DNA of 64,000 bases from positions 1 through 64,000 of the forward strand of contig JASBSU010000002.1 of NCBI GenBank assembly GCA_030148725.1, in the 5' to 3' direction. The translations under genes and the position numbers were made by a program. How positions within the stretch are numbered: position 1 is the first letter of the stretch; the number at the start of each line of letters is the position of its first letter. The notes below the pieces were generated by a model. That model did no database searches, was not told the DNA's origin, and saw only the letters and a program-made list of their open reading frames with translations. Shown here one piece after another: positions 1-7,439 of the stretch. The DNA is from Hyphomicrobium sp. (GTDB lineage Bacteria > Pseudomonadota > Alphaproteobacteria > Rhizobiales > Hyphomicrobiaceae).

Positions 1-1
1 A

Positions 2-1279
2 CGGCTGTTCGCGATCCTCGTGGGCCTGCACGACGAGGGCCGCAAACCGTCGATTGAGGCGCTGGCGTCCATCATCGGGTCGGACGAGGAGGTGATGCCC
101 TACGTGACGATCCGGGGCTACCTCAAGGACATGATCGGGCAGCGACTGCATCAGCTGACGTTGCCCATTGCAGACGCCATCGAGACGGTGCTCGACGCCT
201 CCCGGCGGCGCAAGCTCGCGACCGTGGCGGCAGAGATCACGGCGGCGGCATACAGCGGTGGGCGTTCCGTCGCGCAGATCGCCATCGACGGCGTGGCGCA
301 ACTCGACGAGGTGCTGACGACGCTGCGCCAGAACAAGCGCCAGCAGTACGACGTCGGCGCCGCCGCAGAGGCTGCCCTCGATCTGGCGCGTCGTAGCGCC
401 AAGCCGGACTATCCGACCACGGGGCTCGTCGACCTCGACAAGATGCTCGGCGGCTTCCCGCGCGGCGAGCTGACCGTCATCGCCGGCCGGCCGGGTGCTG
501 GCAAGTCGGCGGTTGCCACGTCGCTGATCCTCAAGGCTGCGAAGGCCGGCGAGTGCGTGCAGTTCTTCTCGCTCGAAATGCACAAGAAGCAGCTCGGCGC
601 CCGCATGTTGACCGACCTTGCCTACACGGCAAGCGCCCCGATTGAGTATCAGTCGCTGTTGATGGGGCAATCGCTCGGCGCAGGCGCGCTGCATCGGCTC
701 GAGATAGCGGCGAAAGAACTCGCGAAGCTGCCGGTCGAGATCGAGGAGCAGCGCGGCCTCACTGTTGCCGAAATCGCCGCGAGAGCGCGCAAGCACGCCG
801 CCGAACTGGAGCGCCACGGCGAGAGCCTGAGCCTGCTCGTCGTCGACCATCTGCATATCGTGAAGGCGTCAAACCGCTATGCGGGCAACCGCAACCGCGA
901 GCTGGCGGAAATCTCCGGCGGATTGGCCGAGCTGGCGAAGGAGCTCAACTGCGCGCTGGTCGCGCTGTGCCAGCTGTCGCGCGGCGTCGAGGGCCGCGAC
1001 AACAAGCGTCCGACGATGCCCGACCTGCGCGAGAGCGGCGCCATCGAGGAGGACGCCTCGGTGATCATCTTTCTGTTCCGTGCCGCCTACTACCTATCGA
1101 AGCTGCGGTGCGACAATCCCGAAGACGAGCAGAAGCGCATCGAGGCGCTTGAGGCCGTCCGCCACAAGATCGAGTTCGGCGTCGACAAGAACCGCAACGG
1201 TCGCGTCGGCGTCGTCGACGCCTTCGTCGACATCGGCGCCAATGCCATTCGCAACGCAGACTTCAAGCCACGTTTCTAA
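2..1279 (+). CDS. dnaB: Replicative DNA helicase, DnaB family (5' end outside window)
   Basis: Hexameric DnaB-type helicase that would unwind phage DNA at the fork. The reading frame is open to the left edge and begins inside the N-terminal helical domain, so the true start is missing. The RecA-like domain shows Walker A GRPGAGKS (near 487-511), the helicase segment FFSLEMHKKQLGARM, Walker B-like LLVVDHLHIV (near 835-862) and the sensor stretch CQLSRGVEGRDNKRP followed by DLRESGAIEEDA. It heads the rightward early genes and acts with the SSB encoded 1.2 kb downstream. A GTG at 20 is possible as a start but would cut the conserved N-domain, so a start outside the window is preferred. Confidence 0.93.
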   Translation, partial: RLFAILVGLHDEGRKPSIEALASIIGSDEEVMPYVTIRGYLKDMIGQRLHQLTLPIADAIETVLDASRRRKLATVAAEITAAAYSGGRSVAQIAIDGVAQLDEVLTTLRQNKRQQYDVGAAAEAALDLARRSAKPDYPTTGLVDLDKMLGGFPRGELTVIAGRPGAGKSAVATSLILKAAKAGECVQFFSLEMHKKQLGARMLTDLAYTASAPIEYQSLLMGQSLGAGALHRLEIAAKELAKLPVEIEEQRGLTVAEIAARARKHAAELERHGESLSLLVVDHLHIVKASNRYAGNRNRELAEISGGLAELAKELNCALVALCQLSRGVEGRDNKRPTMPDLRESGAIEEDASVIIFLFRAAYYLSKLRCDNPEDEQKRIEALEAVRHKIEFGVDKNRNGRVGVVDAFVDIGANAIRNADFKPRF

Positions 1280-1299
1280 GCAGCAAAAGGGGACCACCA

Positions 1300-1854
1300 A
1301 TGCAATTCGACGTGTCGAACGTGAAGGACGCCGACCAACGCAAAGAGGCAGCCGCGCTCTACGAGGCCATGATCCGGGCCGAGGAGGCGCGCGACGCTCA
1401 CGTGATGACTGATGCGGAGGAGGCGCGCGGGAAGGATCGCGAGGAGCGCCGGCGGGCGGCGGAGGAGGCGCACCACAAGCGCATCGACGCCATCTACGAC
1501 AAGTACGAGCCGCAGGTGTCGGCGATCCGTGAGCAGCGCGACGCCGAGATCAAGGCGGCCAACCAAGAGATCGAGGCGGAGCTTCAGGCGATTGAAACGT
1601 CGCTGCCGGATGTCGGGCCGTACGCCGACTTGGACAAGGCTTTTGATGCAGCCAGCGCAGCCTACAACGACCACCCGACGCCGCCAGTCATGACGGACGA
1701 CGATGATGGCGTCACGCTGGTCCGCTGCGCGCTATCAGGATTGCCGCTACTCGATGGCGACGAGCTGCTTGAGGACAGCGAGGGGCGCAAGGTGCTGCGC
1801 TGCCTGGTTCTGCCACACCTCGACGTCGTCACCGGACAGGAAGAAGCCGCCTAG
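1300..1854 (+). CDS. Hypothetical acidic coiled-coil protein
   Basis: 184 residues, not recognised. The first 105 residues are a Glu/Ala/Arg-rich helical stretch likely to form a coiled coil. The C-terminal part (about 130-180) is acidic, with a DDDDG run and two cysteines on either side of a GLPLLDGDELLEDSEG segment. A good ribosome binding site (AAAGGGGA) precedes the ATG. It lies directly after the helicase gene and before an HNH gene and SSB, so a role in replication is possible by context only. Confidence 0.75.
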   Translation: MQFDVSNVKDADQRKEAAALYEAMIRAEEARDAHVMTDAEEARGKDREERRRAAEEAHHKRIDAIYDKYEPQVSAIREQRDAEIKAANQEIEAELQAIETSLPDVGPYADLDKAFDAASAAYNDHPTPPVMTDDDDGVTLVRCALSGLPLLDGDELLEDSEGRKVLRCLVLPHLDVVTGQEEAA

Positions 1855-1913
1855 TCAACTCAGCGCCGGTAGGTCTGCGGCCTGCCCGGCACTCACATCG
1901 GAGCAAATCCGGA

Positions 1914-2456
1914 ATGACCCGAAGCGAACTCAAGGCGCTCTACGAGATCGAGAGGCTTAGCACCACGCAGATCGCGGCGCTTGATGGCCGTTCGATTTCG
2001 ACCGTGCGTCGCGAGTTGCTGCGGGCAGGTTGCGACCTCCGTGATCGCGGCGACGCAATGCGTCTACGCGTTGATGTTATTGCAGAGGCGTCTCGCAGCA
2101 GAGTGCGCGAGCCATATACGGTTGAGCAGATTGAGCGAATGCGGACGGCAGCTCACCGTCGTTGGGCGGGCAAGGCGAGGGGCACTCGCATCAACAGCAA
2201 GGGTTATGTCGAGTTCACTTCAGGCCCTGATGTCGGGCGGCTGCAGCACGACGTAATCGTCGAGCAGAGGATCGGGCGGCGGTTGCGGCCCGACGAGATC
2301 GTCCATCACCGGGACGAGTGCAGGTCGAACAACGATCCATCAAACCTAGAGCTGATGACGCGCGGCGAACATAGCCGCCTTCATCGGCTCGCGGAGCCTC
2401 CGCGGCCGAGGTCGGCTTGCGGGCGCTTCGTCTCAGCACAGGAGGCTACCCTTTGA
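1914..2456 (+). CDS. HNH endonuclease with N-terminal helix-turn-helix
   Basis: 180 residues. The N-terminus (about 1-45) resembles a helix-turn-helix of the kind that reads a short DNA site (IERLSTTQIAALDGRSISTV). The C-terminal half holds an HNH_3-type core, EIVHHRDECRSNNDPSNLEL, then TRGEHSRLH, giving the His-His, Asn and final His expected for the metal site. Such genes are commonly free-standing homing endonucleases in phages. It overlaps the SSB gene by 4 nt. One of five HNH-type genes in this prophage. Confidence 0.85.
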   Translation: MTRSELKALYEIERLSTTQIAALDGRSISTVRRELLRAGCDLRDRGDAMRLRVDVIAEASRSRVREPYTVEQIERMRTAAHRRWAGKARGTRINSKGYVEFTSGPDVGRLQHDVIVEQRIGRRLRPDEIVHHRDECRSNNDPSNLELMTRGEHSRLHRLAEPPRPRSACGRFVSAQEATL

Positions 2457-2935
2457 ATCGCGCAACACTCATCGGGAATGTGGGCAAAGACCCAGAGATT
2501 TCCGTTACGCAAGGCGGCAACAAGTGGGCTCGGTTCCCACTCGCGACGTCGGAGACGTGGAAGGATAAGACCACCGGCGAGAAGAAGGAAAAGACCGAGT
2601 GGCACCAGATTGTCGTCTGGAACGACAACCTGATCGAGCACGTCATCTCGAAGTACGTGAAGAAGGGGACGAAGCTGGCGGTCGAGGGTCAGATCGTCAC
2701 GCGCAAATGGACGGACGACAAGAACATCGAGCGCTACTCGACCGAGATCGTGCTGCAGGGTTTTGGCGGCACCATCGAGCTGCTGGGGCAGCCGCAGGGC
2801 GGTCGCCCAGGTGACGCGCCGATGGACAATGCAATGCCGCCCTACGGCGCGCGCACGGGCAGCAACGGGGCATCCAACGGCAACGGCGCAGGCCCCGGCT
2901 ACCAGAAGACCCTCGACGACGAAATCCCGTTCTGA
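2453..2935 (+). CDS. ssb: Single-stranded DNA-binding protein
   Basis: 160 residues with the OB fold of bacterial SSB: LNRATLIGNVGKDPEI at the start, WHQIVVW in the middle, and VEGQIVTRKW plus YSTEIV at the end of the fold. After a Gly/Asn/Pro-rich linker it ends in DDEIPF, the acidic tip by which SSB recruits partner proteins. TTG at 2453 is chosen as start because AGGAGG lies 6-7 nt upstream and the family begins LNRATL; a longer reading to an upstream ATG would add residues foreign to the family. The start overlaps the HNH stop (TTGA). Confidence 0.95.
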   Translation: MNRATLIGNVGKDPEISVTQGGNKWARFPLATSETWKDKTTGEKKEKTEWHQIVVWNDNLIEHVISKYVKKGTKLAVEGQIVTRKWTDDKNIERYSTEIVLQGFGGTIELLGQPQGGRPGDAPMDNAMPPYGARTGSNGASNGNGAGPGYQKTLDDEIPF

Positions 2936-2994
2936 TCGCAGCGCTCGCCACCTGATTTGTCCCGCGTGCAGGTGGCCTTCCATTGGAGGGCTCC

Positions 2995-3528
2995 ATGCCT
3001 CGCTTCTGCCGTGTCATCGAAAGCATCTTCTACGGCGCCGCACTCTTGGCGGCGCTGCTGATGATTGGCTATGTCGCTTTTGCGTTCTCAGCGCGCCGCG
3101 CCTCCGCAACCGACTTCCTCGACTGGTCGCCGCGCGCGACTGAGCGCTACGGTCGCGCCAAGGTCAACCATCATCGCCGCTGGTCGCGGCCAGCCCGCAA
3201 GCGCGTCGAGGAGCGGCGGGACTATGCCGACATGCGCCTCTATCGCTCCGTGGACGACGTCGTCTGCGGCGGCAAGACCCGTGGCCTCGGCACACAGTGG
3301 ATCGGCACCGAAGGCGCGATGGATGCCGCAAAGAAAGATTGGATGGAGCGCGTTCGCTACGATCTCGGCGAAGCCTTCCTCGATCTGACACATGCGCGGG
3401 ACTTCGTTTCGCGCTGCGGCCGCACGTCCATCGGCGAGACGATGGGACAGGTCATGTACCGCTGCGAGATCGTTGCCCGACCGTGCAAGGGCGACTTCAC
3501 CGAAGGCAACGCAGCGAAGAAGGACTGA
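2995..3528 (+). CDS. Hypothetical protein with N-terminal membrane segment
   Basis: 177 residues, not recognised. A hydrophobic stretch (about 9-31, IFYGAALLAALLMIGYVAFA) suggests one membrane anchor or signal anchor, followed by a basic region and a C-terminal domain with three cysteines (VSRCGRTS, MYRCEIV, ARPCKG). The ATG at 2995 has GGAGGG just upstream; an in-frame TTG at 2983 is less likely. Confidence 0.7.
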   Translation: MPRFCRVIESIFYGAALLAALLMIGYVAFAFSARRASATDFLDWSPRATERYGRAKVNHHRRWSRPARKRVEERRDYADMRLYRSVDDVVCGGKTRGLGTQWIGTEGAMDAAKKDWMERVRYDLGEAFLDLTHARDFVSRCGRTSIGETMGQVMYRCEIVARPCKGDFTEGNAAKKD

Positions 3529-3534
3529 GCCCTG

Positions 3535-4293
3535 ATGGCCTTCGAGACGAAGCACATGGCGCGCAAGCGCGAAGCTGAGCGTGACGCGGCGCGCAAGGCG
3601 AAGCGTGCGGAGTTCGAGGAGCATCACCGGGTTCACCATCAGGTGAGCTTGCTGCGCGGCGTCACTCAAAAGGTGAAGGAAACCGCGCAGCGCATCGCCC
3701 GCAGCGGCCGACGCAAGCCGAAGGCCGCCGGCGGGGCAATCGAGCGCGAGCGCAACCATCGTCAGGTGGTTCGTGCGATGGATGCAGCACCGGCCGAGTT
3801 TCGCCAAAACTTGAACCACGTGCTGTTGCCGATGCCGGCGGTCAACAAGGCGGCATCGACGGCAGAGTTGTTTGCGATCAGCGCGCACATTCAGGGCTTC
3901 ATACTGTCGGGCTTCGAGGCGCGACGGTCGGGCGTGGCGACGTACGGCCAAGGTCCGCATCACGCAGCCCTCGCAGATCTTCCCGAGCTTGAGCGCGCCG
4001 AGCTGATCGGGATGCACTCACACGTCAACGTAAGCCTGGGGGCGATCCCTGAGCACAAGCAAACCCTCGAAGTCATCGTGATGCAAACCCTCGCAGCGAG
4101 CGACGGTCGCGTGCCCTCGCTATCGGAGATCGGGGGCGTCATCACGCGCAGCGACGACGAGCGCGTCAGGAAGGGCGGCGTCATTGGCTACTATCGCGCC
4201 ATCTTCCAGTCGCTCGTCGCTCTACAGGACGAATTTCGGATCAAGCAGGCAGTGCGGCGGGTGGCTGCCAAGAAAGCGGGGAAGGTGGCATGA
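3535..4293 (+). CDS. Hypothetical basic protein
   Basis: 252 residues, not recognised. The first 70 residues are strongly basic and probably helical; the rest is a mixed domain with HHQ, HHA and MHSHV histidine clusters. The stop overlaps the next start by 4 nt (ATGA), so it is translated with the following small genes. Confidence 0.7.
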   Translation: MAFETKHMARKREAERDAARKAKRAEFEEHHRVHHQVSLLRGVTQKVKETAQRIARSGRRKPKAAGGAIERERNHRQVVRAMDAAPAEFRQNLNHVLLPMPAVNKAASTAELFAISAHIQGFILSGFEARRSGVATYGQGPHHAALADLPELERAELIGMHSHVNVSLGAIPEHKQTLEVIVMQTLAASDGRVPSLSEIGGVITRSDDERVRKGGVIGYYRAIFQSLVALQDEFRIKQAVRRVAAKKAGKVA

Positions 4294-4553
4294 AACGGGC
4301 AGACGTCGAGACGACGATGGCGAAGGCGGTGGAACGGCTGGGCATCCCGGCGCACCTGATCCACATCAAGAAGGTGCCATCGCGCACCGAGGTCAGCGTT
4401 GTGGTGGGCGGCGAGCGCAAGGTGCTCAAGCTGCGCTCGGGGATCACGCAGGGCGAGATCGACATCCAGATCGCGCGCCTGGAGAATTTCCTCAACGAGC
4501 GCTCCGGCACCGTCGACATCGAGGAAGCGATCGCAGGGAAGGTGGGGGCCTGA
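4290..4553 (+). CDS. Hypothetical small protein
   Basis: 87 residues, not recognised. A predicted helix-strand-strand-helix order (ERLGIPAHLIHIKK, RTEVSVVVGGERKVLKL, EIDIQIARLENFL) gives a compact soluble domain. Start and stop both overlap neighbouring genes (ATGA at 4290; stop shared with the ATG at 4553), which supports it as a real gene of the early operon. Confidence 0.7.
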   Translation: MKRADVETTMAKAVERLGIPAHLIHIKKVPSRTEVSVVVGGERKVLKLRSGITQGEIDIQIARLENFLNERSGTVDIEEAIAGKVGA

Positions 4554-4672
4554 TGCGGATCATCTTGACCCTCGCAGGTTTCACCGCTCTAGCGCTCGCT
4601 ATTCACTACGGGATGGCGCTCGCGGGTGAGCCTCAGTCGCTCTGGTTCATGCAGCTGCTGGGGGTGCTGTAA
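4553..4672 (+). CDS. Small membrane protein
   Basis: 39 residues, one hydrophobic segment (LTLAGFTALALAIHYGMALA). The ATG follows GGTGGGGG and overlaps the preceding stop; its own stop overlaps the next ATG at 4672. The tight coupling on both sides is the main evidence. Function unknown. Confidence 0.6.
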   Translation: MRIILTLAGFTALALAIHYGMALAGEPQSLWFMQLLGVL

Positions 4673-4923
4673 TGGCGCGATCACTCACCCGCGCCGAGCA
4701 GCAGACAGAGGCTTACCGCAAATTGCAGGAAAGCCTCGCCATGATGGCGCTGCGCTCGGCCAACCAGCACATCGCCAACGCGCACGCCGCCACGAAGGAC
4801 GACGAGCTCGTCGCCGTGCTCGAGCAATCGAAGGCGGTCCTGCGCCGCCTCAATGCGCGCAACCGCGACGACAAGTTCACAAGACCACAGGAGAATGCCA
4901 ATGTCGCAAAACACGCCAGCTGA
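4672..4923 (+). CDS. Hypothetical small helical protein
   Basis: 83 residues, largely helical and charged (TRAEQQTEAYRKLQESLAMM, then LVAVLEQSKAVLRRLNARNR). No family recognised. Coupled to the gene upstream and overlapping the next start by 23 nt. Confidence 0.6.
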   Translation: MARSLTRAEQQTEAYRKLQESLAMMALRSANQHIANAHAATKDDELVAVLEQSKAVLRRLNARNRDDKFTRPQENANVAKHAS

Positions 4924-5080
4924 CCCTTACGCCTGGTGCCGCCGCCGCCTCGACGAGACGGCGGCTGAACACCGCGCCCGCATGCTCGCGAGTGTGCCGG
5001 AGGGCTTGAAGCGCAACACCGTGCGGCCGTGCCCAGTGGCCGCGTACTTTGGGTTCGAGCGCGCAGGCGCGGGCAGCTGA
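4901..5080 (+). CDS. Hypothetical small protein
   Basis: 59 residues starting MSQNTPADPYAWCRRRLDET. The ATG at 4901 has AGGAG 8 nt upstream; the stop overlaps the next ATG. Not recognised. Confidence 0.6.
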   Translation: MSQNTPADPYAWCRRRLDETAAEHRARMLASVPEGLKRNTVRPCPVAAYFGFERAGAGS

Positions 5081-5670
5081 TGCGTTACGGTCGGCTAGTC
5101 GAGATCGGCCCTCGTAGCAGGGTCGGCAGACATCAAAAAGTTCCGTGCCGCTGCGACTGCGGCACTGAGGGGCTGTATCGCGTCGACCACCTTGCGTCAT
5201 CTCGCACGCAATCGTGCGGCTGCTGGCAGCGGGAGAAGGCGGCTCAGCGCCGACTTACGCACGGACGGACGAGCACGCGGCTGTATTCGATCTGGCTGAA
5301 CATGCGTCGCCGCTGTGAAGACCCGAGCAATCCGGCTTACCCGGATTATGGAGGTCGAGGGATCACGGTCTGCGAGCGATGGTGCGACTTTGCGCGCTTC
5401 GCTGCCGACATGGGTGAATGCCCGGCTGGTATGACGTTGGAGCGCGTGGAGAATGACAAGGGATACGAGCCGGGCAATTGCGAGTGGCGCACTCCACGCC
5501 AGCAGAGCCGGAATAAGCGCAACAATGTGCTGATTGAATTTCGCGGCGTCACTCGATGCGCGACCGATTGGGCTGACGAGGTGGGGCTGCCGTCACGCGT
5601 CGTTCTCGCGCGGCTACGGGCCGGGTGGACGGTTGGTCGCGCACTGACAGAGCCGAGGAGGGCTTGGTGA
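5080..5670 (+). CDS. HNH-type homing endonuclease-like protein, family A
   Basis: 196 residues. The N-terminus has a zinc-ribbon-like arrangement (CRCDCG and CGCW). The middle carries the phage HNH/AP2-type signature: SIWLNMRRRCEDP, GGRGITVCERW, FAADMGECP, LERVENDKGYEPGNCEW. The last 45 residues (GVTRCATDWADEVGLPSRVV) resemble a DNA-recognition helix-turn-helix. A paralogue at 17499-18065 shares the core and has two copies of the C-terminal helix unit. Likely a free-standing mobile endonuclease; cleavage site unknown. Confidence 0.82.
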   Translation: MRYGRLVEIGPRSRVGRHQKVPCRCDCGTEGLYRVDHLASSRTQSCGCWQREKAAQRRLTHGRTSTRLYSIWLNMRRRCEDPSNPAYPDYGGRGITVCERWCDFARFAADMGECPAGMTLERVENDKGYEPGNCEWRTPRQQSRNKRNNVLIEFRGVTRCATDWADEVGLPSRVVLARLRAGWTVGRALTEPRRAW

Positions 5671-5849
5671 TGCCGACGTGGCTGTCCAGCAAGGCATGGG
5701 GTCGCGCGAAAATCCGCCTGCCTCGCAACGTCATCATCGCGAAACAGAAAAAGGGATCGAAGGTCGCGCGAGCTGGAAAGGCCGCGCTCGCCGGCCTCGA
5801 CGGTAACAGCGTCATCAAGGCGGCACTCGCAAAGGGGAAATCCAAATGA
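5670..5849 (+). CDS. Hypothetical small basic protein
   Basis: 59 residues, Lys/Arg/Ala-rich, beginning MPTWLSSKAWGRAKI. The ATG at 5670 has GAGGAGGG upstream and overlaps the HNH stop. Its stop overlaps the next start. Not recognised. Confidence 0.6.
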   Translation: MPTWLSSKAWGRAKIRLPRNVIIAKQKKGSKVARAGKAALAGLDGNSVIKAALAKGKSK

Positions 5850-6121
5850 GCAAAGAGTTCACGACCGACTTCACGAACGCGCCGAAGGACGAGGAGTTTA
5901 CGGCGATGGTGCCGACCGGCGATGTCGAAGCGCCGTTTGAGTTCTCGACCGCGTGGTGGGACGAGGAGACGGGGCGCTGGGCCGGTCACTGGCAGGGCAT
6001 CCCCGGCATGGAGCACGTGCAGCCGGCAGCCTGGGCGGCTATCCCCGACCCGAGCGACGAGGTCGTCGAGGTCTTCGAGAAGATCGCCGCCGACGCGCAG
6101 CCTGTCGCCTTGGCGAACTGA
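5846..6121 (+). CDS. Hypothetical acidic small protein
   Basis: 91 residues, acidic, with aromatic patches (AWWDEETGRWAGHWQGIPG). No family recognised. Start overlaps the preceding stop (ATGA) after AAAGGGGAAA; the stop overlaps the next ATG. Confidence 0.65.
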   Translation: MSKEFTTDFTNAPKDEEFTAMVPTGDVEAPFEFSTAWWDEETGRWAGHWQGIPGMEHVQPAAWAAIPDPSDEVVEVFEKIAADAQPVALAN

Positions 6122-6366
6122 TGGCCGAGGGGGCGACGCTCGCCACCCTCGTAGCGGAGGGCCGCAGGTTCGTTGCTCAGTGCAACGCCTGCGGCCTGTC
6201 CCGTGTGATCGAGGCGCGGACGTTCCCGGCGTCGAGAGCGCTGGGCGTCGAGGAGATCGGCGGCTTGATGAAGTGCCGCCGGGGATGTGTCGGGGCTGTG
6301 CTGACGTGGCCGGAGCAGCATCAGCCGGCGATGCGCAATTCTGGATTAGCAGCGGCACGGGACTGA
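6121..6366 (+). CDS. Small zinc-ribbon-like protein
   Basis: 81 residues. CNACG near residue 20 and CRRGC near residue 52 could hold one zinc ion, as in small phage DNA-binding ribbons. Last gene of the rightward early run; its 3' end overlaps the 3' end of the opposite-strand gene by 46 nt. Confidence 0.65.
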   Translation: MAEGATLATLVAEGRRFVAQCNACGLSRVIEARTFPASRALGVEEIGGLMKCRRGCVGAVLTWPEQHQPAMRNSGLAAARD

Positions 6367-6626
6367 CCGCGCAGGCCACCCGAGGCCGACCAGCTCTTTA
6401 CCCGCTCGGGGGAGCCCCAGCACGGGCGCGGCGCGTAGTTGTGCAGGAACACCACGTAGTTGACGAGCGCGGCGCGGTTCTCGCGATCAGCCCGATGCAC
6501 GGCGCCTTCAAGATCGTTGCAAAGTACCGACGTCAGGAAGTCGCCGACCGGTCGGCCGTGTTCGATGTAGGCGGCAAGGCCGGCGCGGCAGTGCTGGGGA
6601 ATGAGCGACCAGTTGGCATCGTTCAT
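6321..6626 (-). CDS. Conserved small phage protein of unknown function
   Basis: 101 residues beginning MNDANWSLIPQHCRAGLAAY and containing GDFLTSVLCNDL, REN-ALV and CWGSPERV. I recognise this pattern from small proteins found in many phages and plasmids of diverse bacteria, but no function is known to me. AGGAG lies just before the ATG. A TTGTGCACTAT motif sits 32 nt upstream, facing this gene. Confidence 0.8.
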   Translation of the reverse strand: MNDANWSLIPQHCRAGLAAYIEHGRPVGDFLTSVLCNDLEGAVHRADRENRAALVNYVVFLHNYAPRPCWGSPERVKSWSASGGLRGQSRAAANPELRIAG

Positions 6627-6657
6627 CGTGAACTCCTATCGTTGAATGGTGACGACG

Positions 6658-6668
6658 ATAGTGCACAA
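6658..6668 (-). promoter_or_regulatory. TTGTGCACTAT motif, copy 1
   Basis: On the minus strand this reads TTGTGCACTAT, pointing toward the gene that starts at 6626. Four more copies lie in the 15.5-15.8 kb divergent region. The half-palindrome GTGCAC suits a dimeric regulator; the trailing CTAT could be part of a -10 element. Confidence 0.65.
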
Positions 6669-6682
6669 CTCGCCCGGTTGGC

Positions 6683-6703
6683 AAACAATAAATGGATGAA
6701 ATG
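6683..6703 (+). repeat. 21-bp direct repeat, copy 1
   Basis: AAACAATAAATGGATGAAAT plus one G matches the copy at 7283-7303 at 19 of 21 positions. The two copies lie 600 bp apart on either side of the HTH gene (6766-7026), one in its upstream region and one next to the parS site. Confidence 0.8.
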
Positions 6704-6730
6704 TACGGCTAAAATCCGAGGGCTTACGTC

Positions 6731-6759
6731 TTGAGCGCCGCTGACGAACAGTACATATT
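6731..6759 (+). promoter_or_regulatory. Candidate promoter of the HTH gene, possibly leaderless
   Basis: TTGAGC (6731-6736), a 17-nt spacer and CATATT (6754-6759) form a sigma70-like promoter. Transcription would begin about 7 nt past the -10 box, at or beside the A of the ATG at 6766. No Shine-Dalgarno sequence is visible before that ATG, which agrees with a leaderless mRNA such as that of lambda cI. Confidence 0.5.
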
Positions 6760-6765
6760 CTGCGC

Positions 6766-7026
6766 ATGGCACCTCGCAGCACCCACAAGACTGAATATGC
6801 CCTCTGGATGAAGCGCAACGGGCTCACGCACCCGGCCGCCGCTGACGTCCTCGGTATCTCCGAGCGCACCTCGAAGCAGTACGCGGCGGGGGTTCATTCG
6901 ACCACCGGCCAGACGTACGAAATTCCCGAGCCGGTGCGAAAGCTGATGCGAGCACGGGATGCTGGCGTCAACATCGACATCAAGCTCGGCATCGTGCCGG
7001 TTGTTCGGCTTGAAAAAGCCGGTTGA
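6766..7026 (+). CDS. Small helix-turn-helix regulator (candidate Cro/repressor-type protein)
   Basis: 86 residues. Residues 10-45 form a helix-turn-helix pattern (YALWMKRNGLTHPAAADVLG, then ISERTSKQYAAG), like small phage regulators that read operator DNA. The rest may support dimerisation. It is alone on the plus strand between a divergent promoter zone and a terminator, the usual setting of an immunity-type regulator. Likely targets are the nearby direct repeats or the TTGTGCACTAT motifs; this is inference. Confidence 0.75.
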   Translation: MAPRSTHKTEYALWMKRNGLTHPAAADVLGISERTSKQYAAGVHSTTGQTYEIPEPVRKLMRARDAGVNIDIKLGIVPVVRLEKAG

Positions 7027-7104
7027 CGGACCGCCACGAATCAGTCTTCAAATGTCTAGTCTTGCGATGGGTCTGCGAATTACACCGCAGATCACGCCCA
7101 AATG

Positions 7105-7127
7105 GCCCGCCCTTACCGGCGGGCTTT
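7105..7127 (+). terminator. Rho-independent terminator of the HTH gene
   Basis: GCCCGCC pairs with GGCGGGC around a 6-nt loop and is followed by TTTGTCGTTT. It lies 79 nt after the stop codon of the HTH gene. Confidence 0.75.
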
Positions 7128-7271
7128 GTCGTTTCGGACCAGAGCCCGCGTGCGGACCGCTCTGCGATCTCGCCCACAGTTCCCGCCTCCTCGCATCCCT
7201 GCGCACAGCCAGCCTCGCTGGCCGAAGGGCTATGCCGACGAGCGCCTGGAAGGTCGGGCCGGAGAGCCGAC

Positions 7272-7287
7272 GGTTTCACGTGAAACA
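7272..7287. promoter_or_regulatory. parS: parS-like ParB-binding site
   Basis: GGTTTCACGTGAAACA contains the perfect 14-bp palindrome GTTTCACGTGAAAC and matches the bacterial chromosomal parS consensus TGTTNCACGTGAAACA except at the first base. Host ParB loads on such sites as a CTP-dependent clamp. No parB gene is present in the window. The site overlaps the second 21-bp repeat by 5 nt. Confidence 0.85.
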
Positions 7288-7303
7288 ATTATTGGATGAA
7301 ATG
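7283..7303 (+). repeat. 21-bp direct repeat, copy 2
   Basis: Second copy of the element at 6683-6703, with two A-to-T differences. Its first five bases are the right end of the parS palindrome. Confidence 0.8.
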
Positions 7304-7304
7304 A

Positions 7305-7334
7305 AGGCGCCGAGAGCGGGGACACTCGGCGCCT
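7305..7334 (-). terminator. Hairpin, candidate terminator of the leftward operon
   Basis: AGGCGCCGAG pairs perfectly with CTCGGCGCCT around a 10-nt loop. On the minus strand it is followed by TCATTTCATCC. It lies about 105 nt past the end of the exonuclease gene, the last gene of the leftward array. Confidence 0.5.
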
Positions 7335-7439
7335 GGGATGGGGGAGGGTGCCCTGCCGTTACGCGGTACTCATTGGCGGGGCTGCTGCAACAACGGCGTG
7401 GGCGACAGTCGGTTCCGCCCGTCGCAACATTTTTGAGGG

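Larger units (their letters stand above)
7027..7439. other. 413-bp non-coding regulatory zone
   Basis: No convincing gene is present between the HTH gene and the end of the leftward operon. The stretch holds a rightward terminator (7105-7127), a parS-like palindrome (7272-7287), the second 21-bp direct repeat (7283-7303) and a 10-bp-stem hairpin (7305-7334). The remainder shows nothing I can assign. Confidence 0.7.

Noticed and set aside
5549-6379. 276-codon minus-strand frame over small early genes
   Set aside because: Conflicts with four plus-strand genes that are coupled by start/stop overlaps and good ribosome binding sites; Arg/Pro-rich shadow composition.
7023-7299. Plus-strand frames between the HTH gene and the leftward operon
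   Set aside because: No ribosome binding sites, Arg/Pro/Ser-rich sequence, and they run across a terminator and the parS palindrome. Treated as non-coding.
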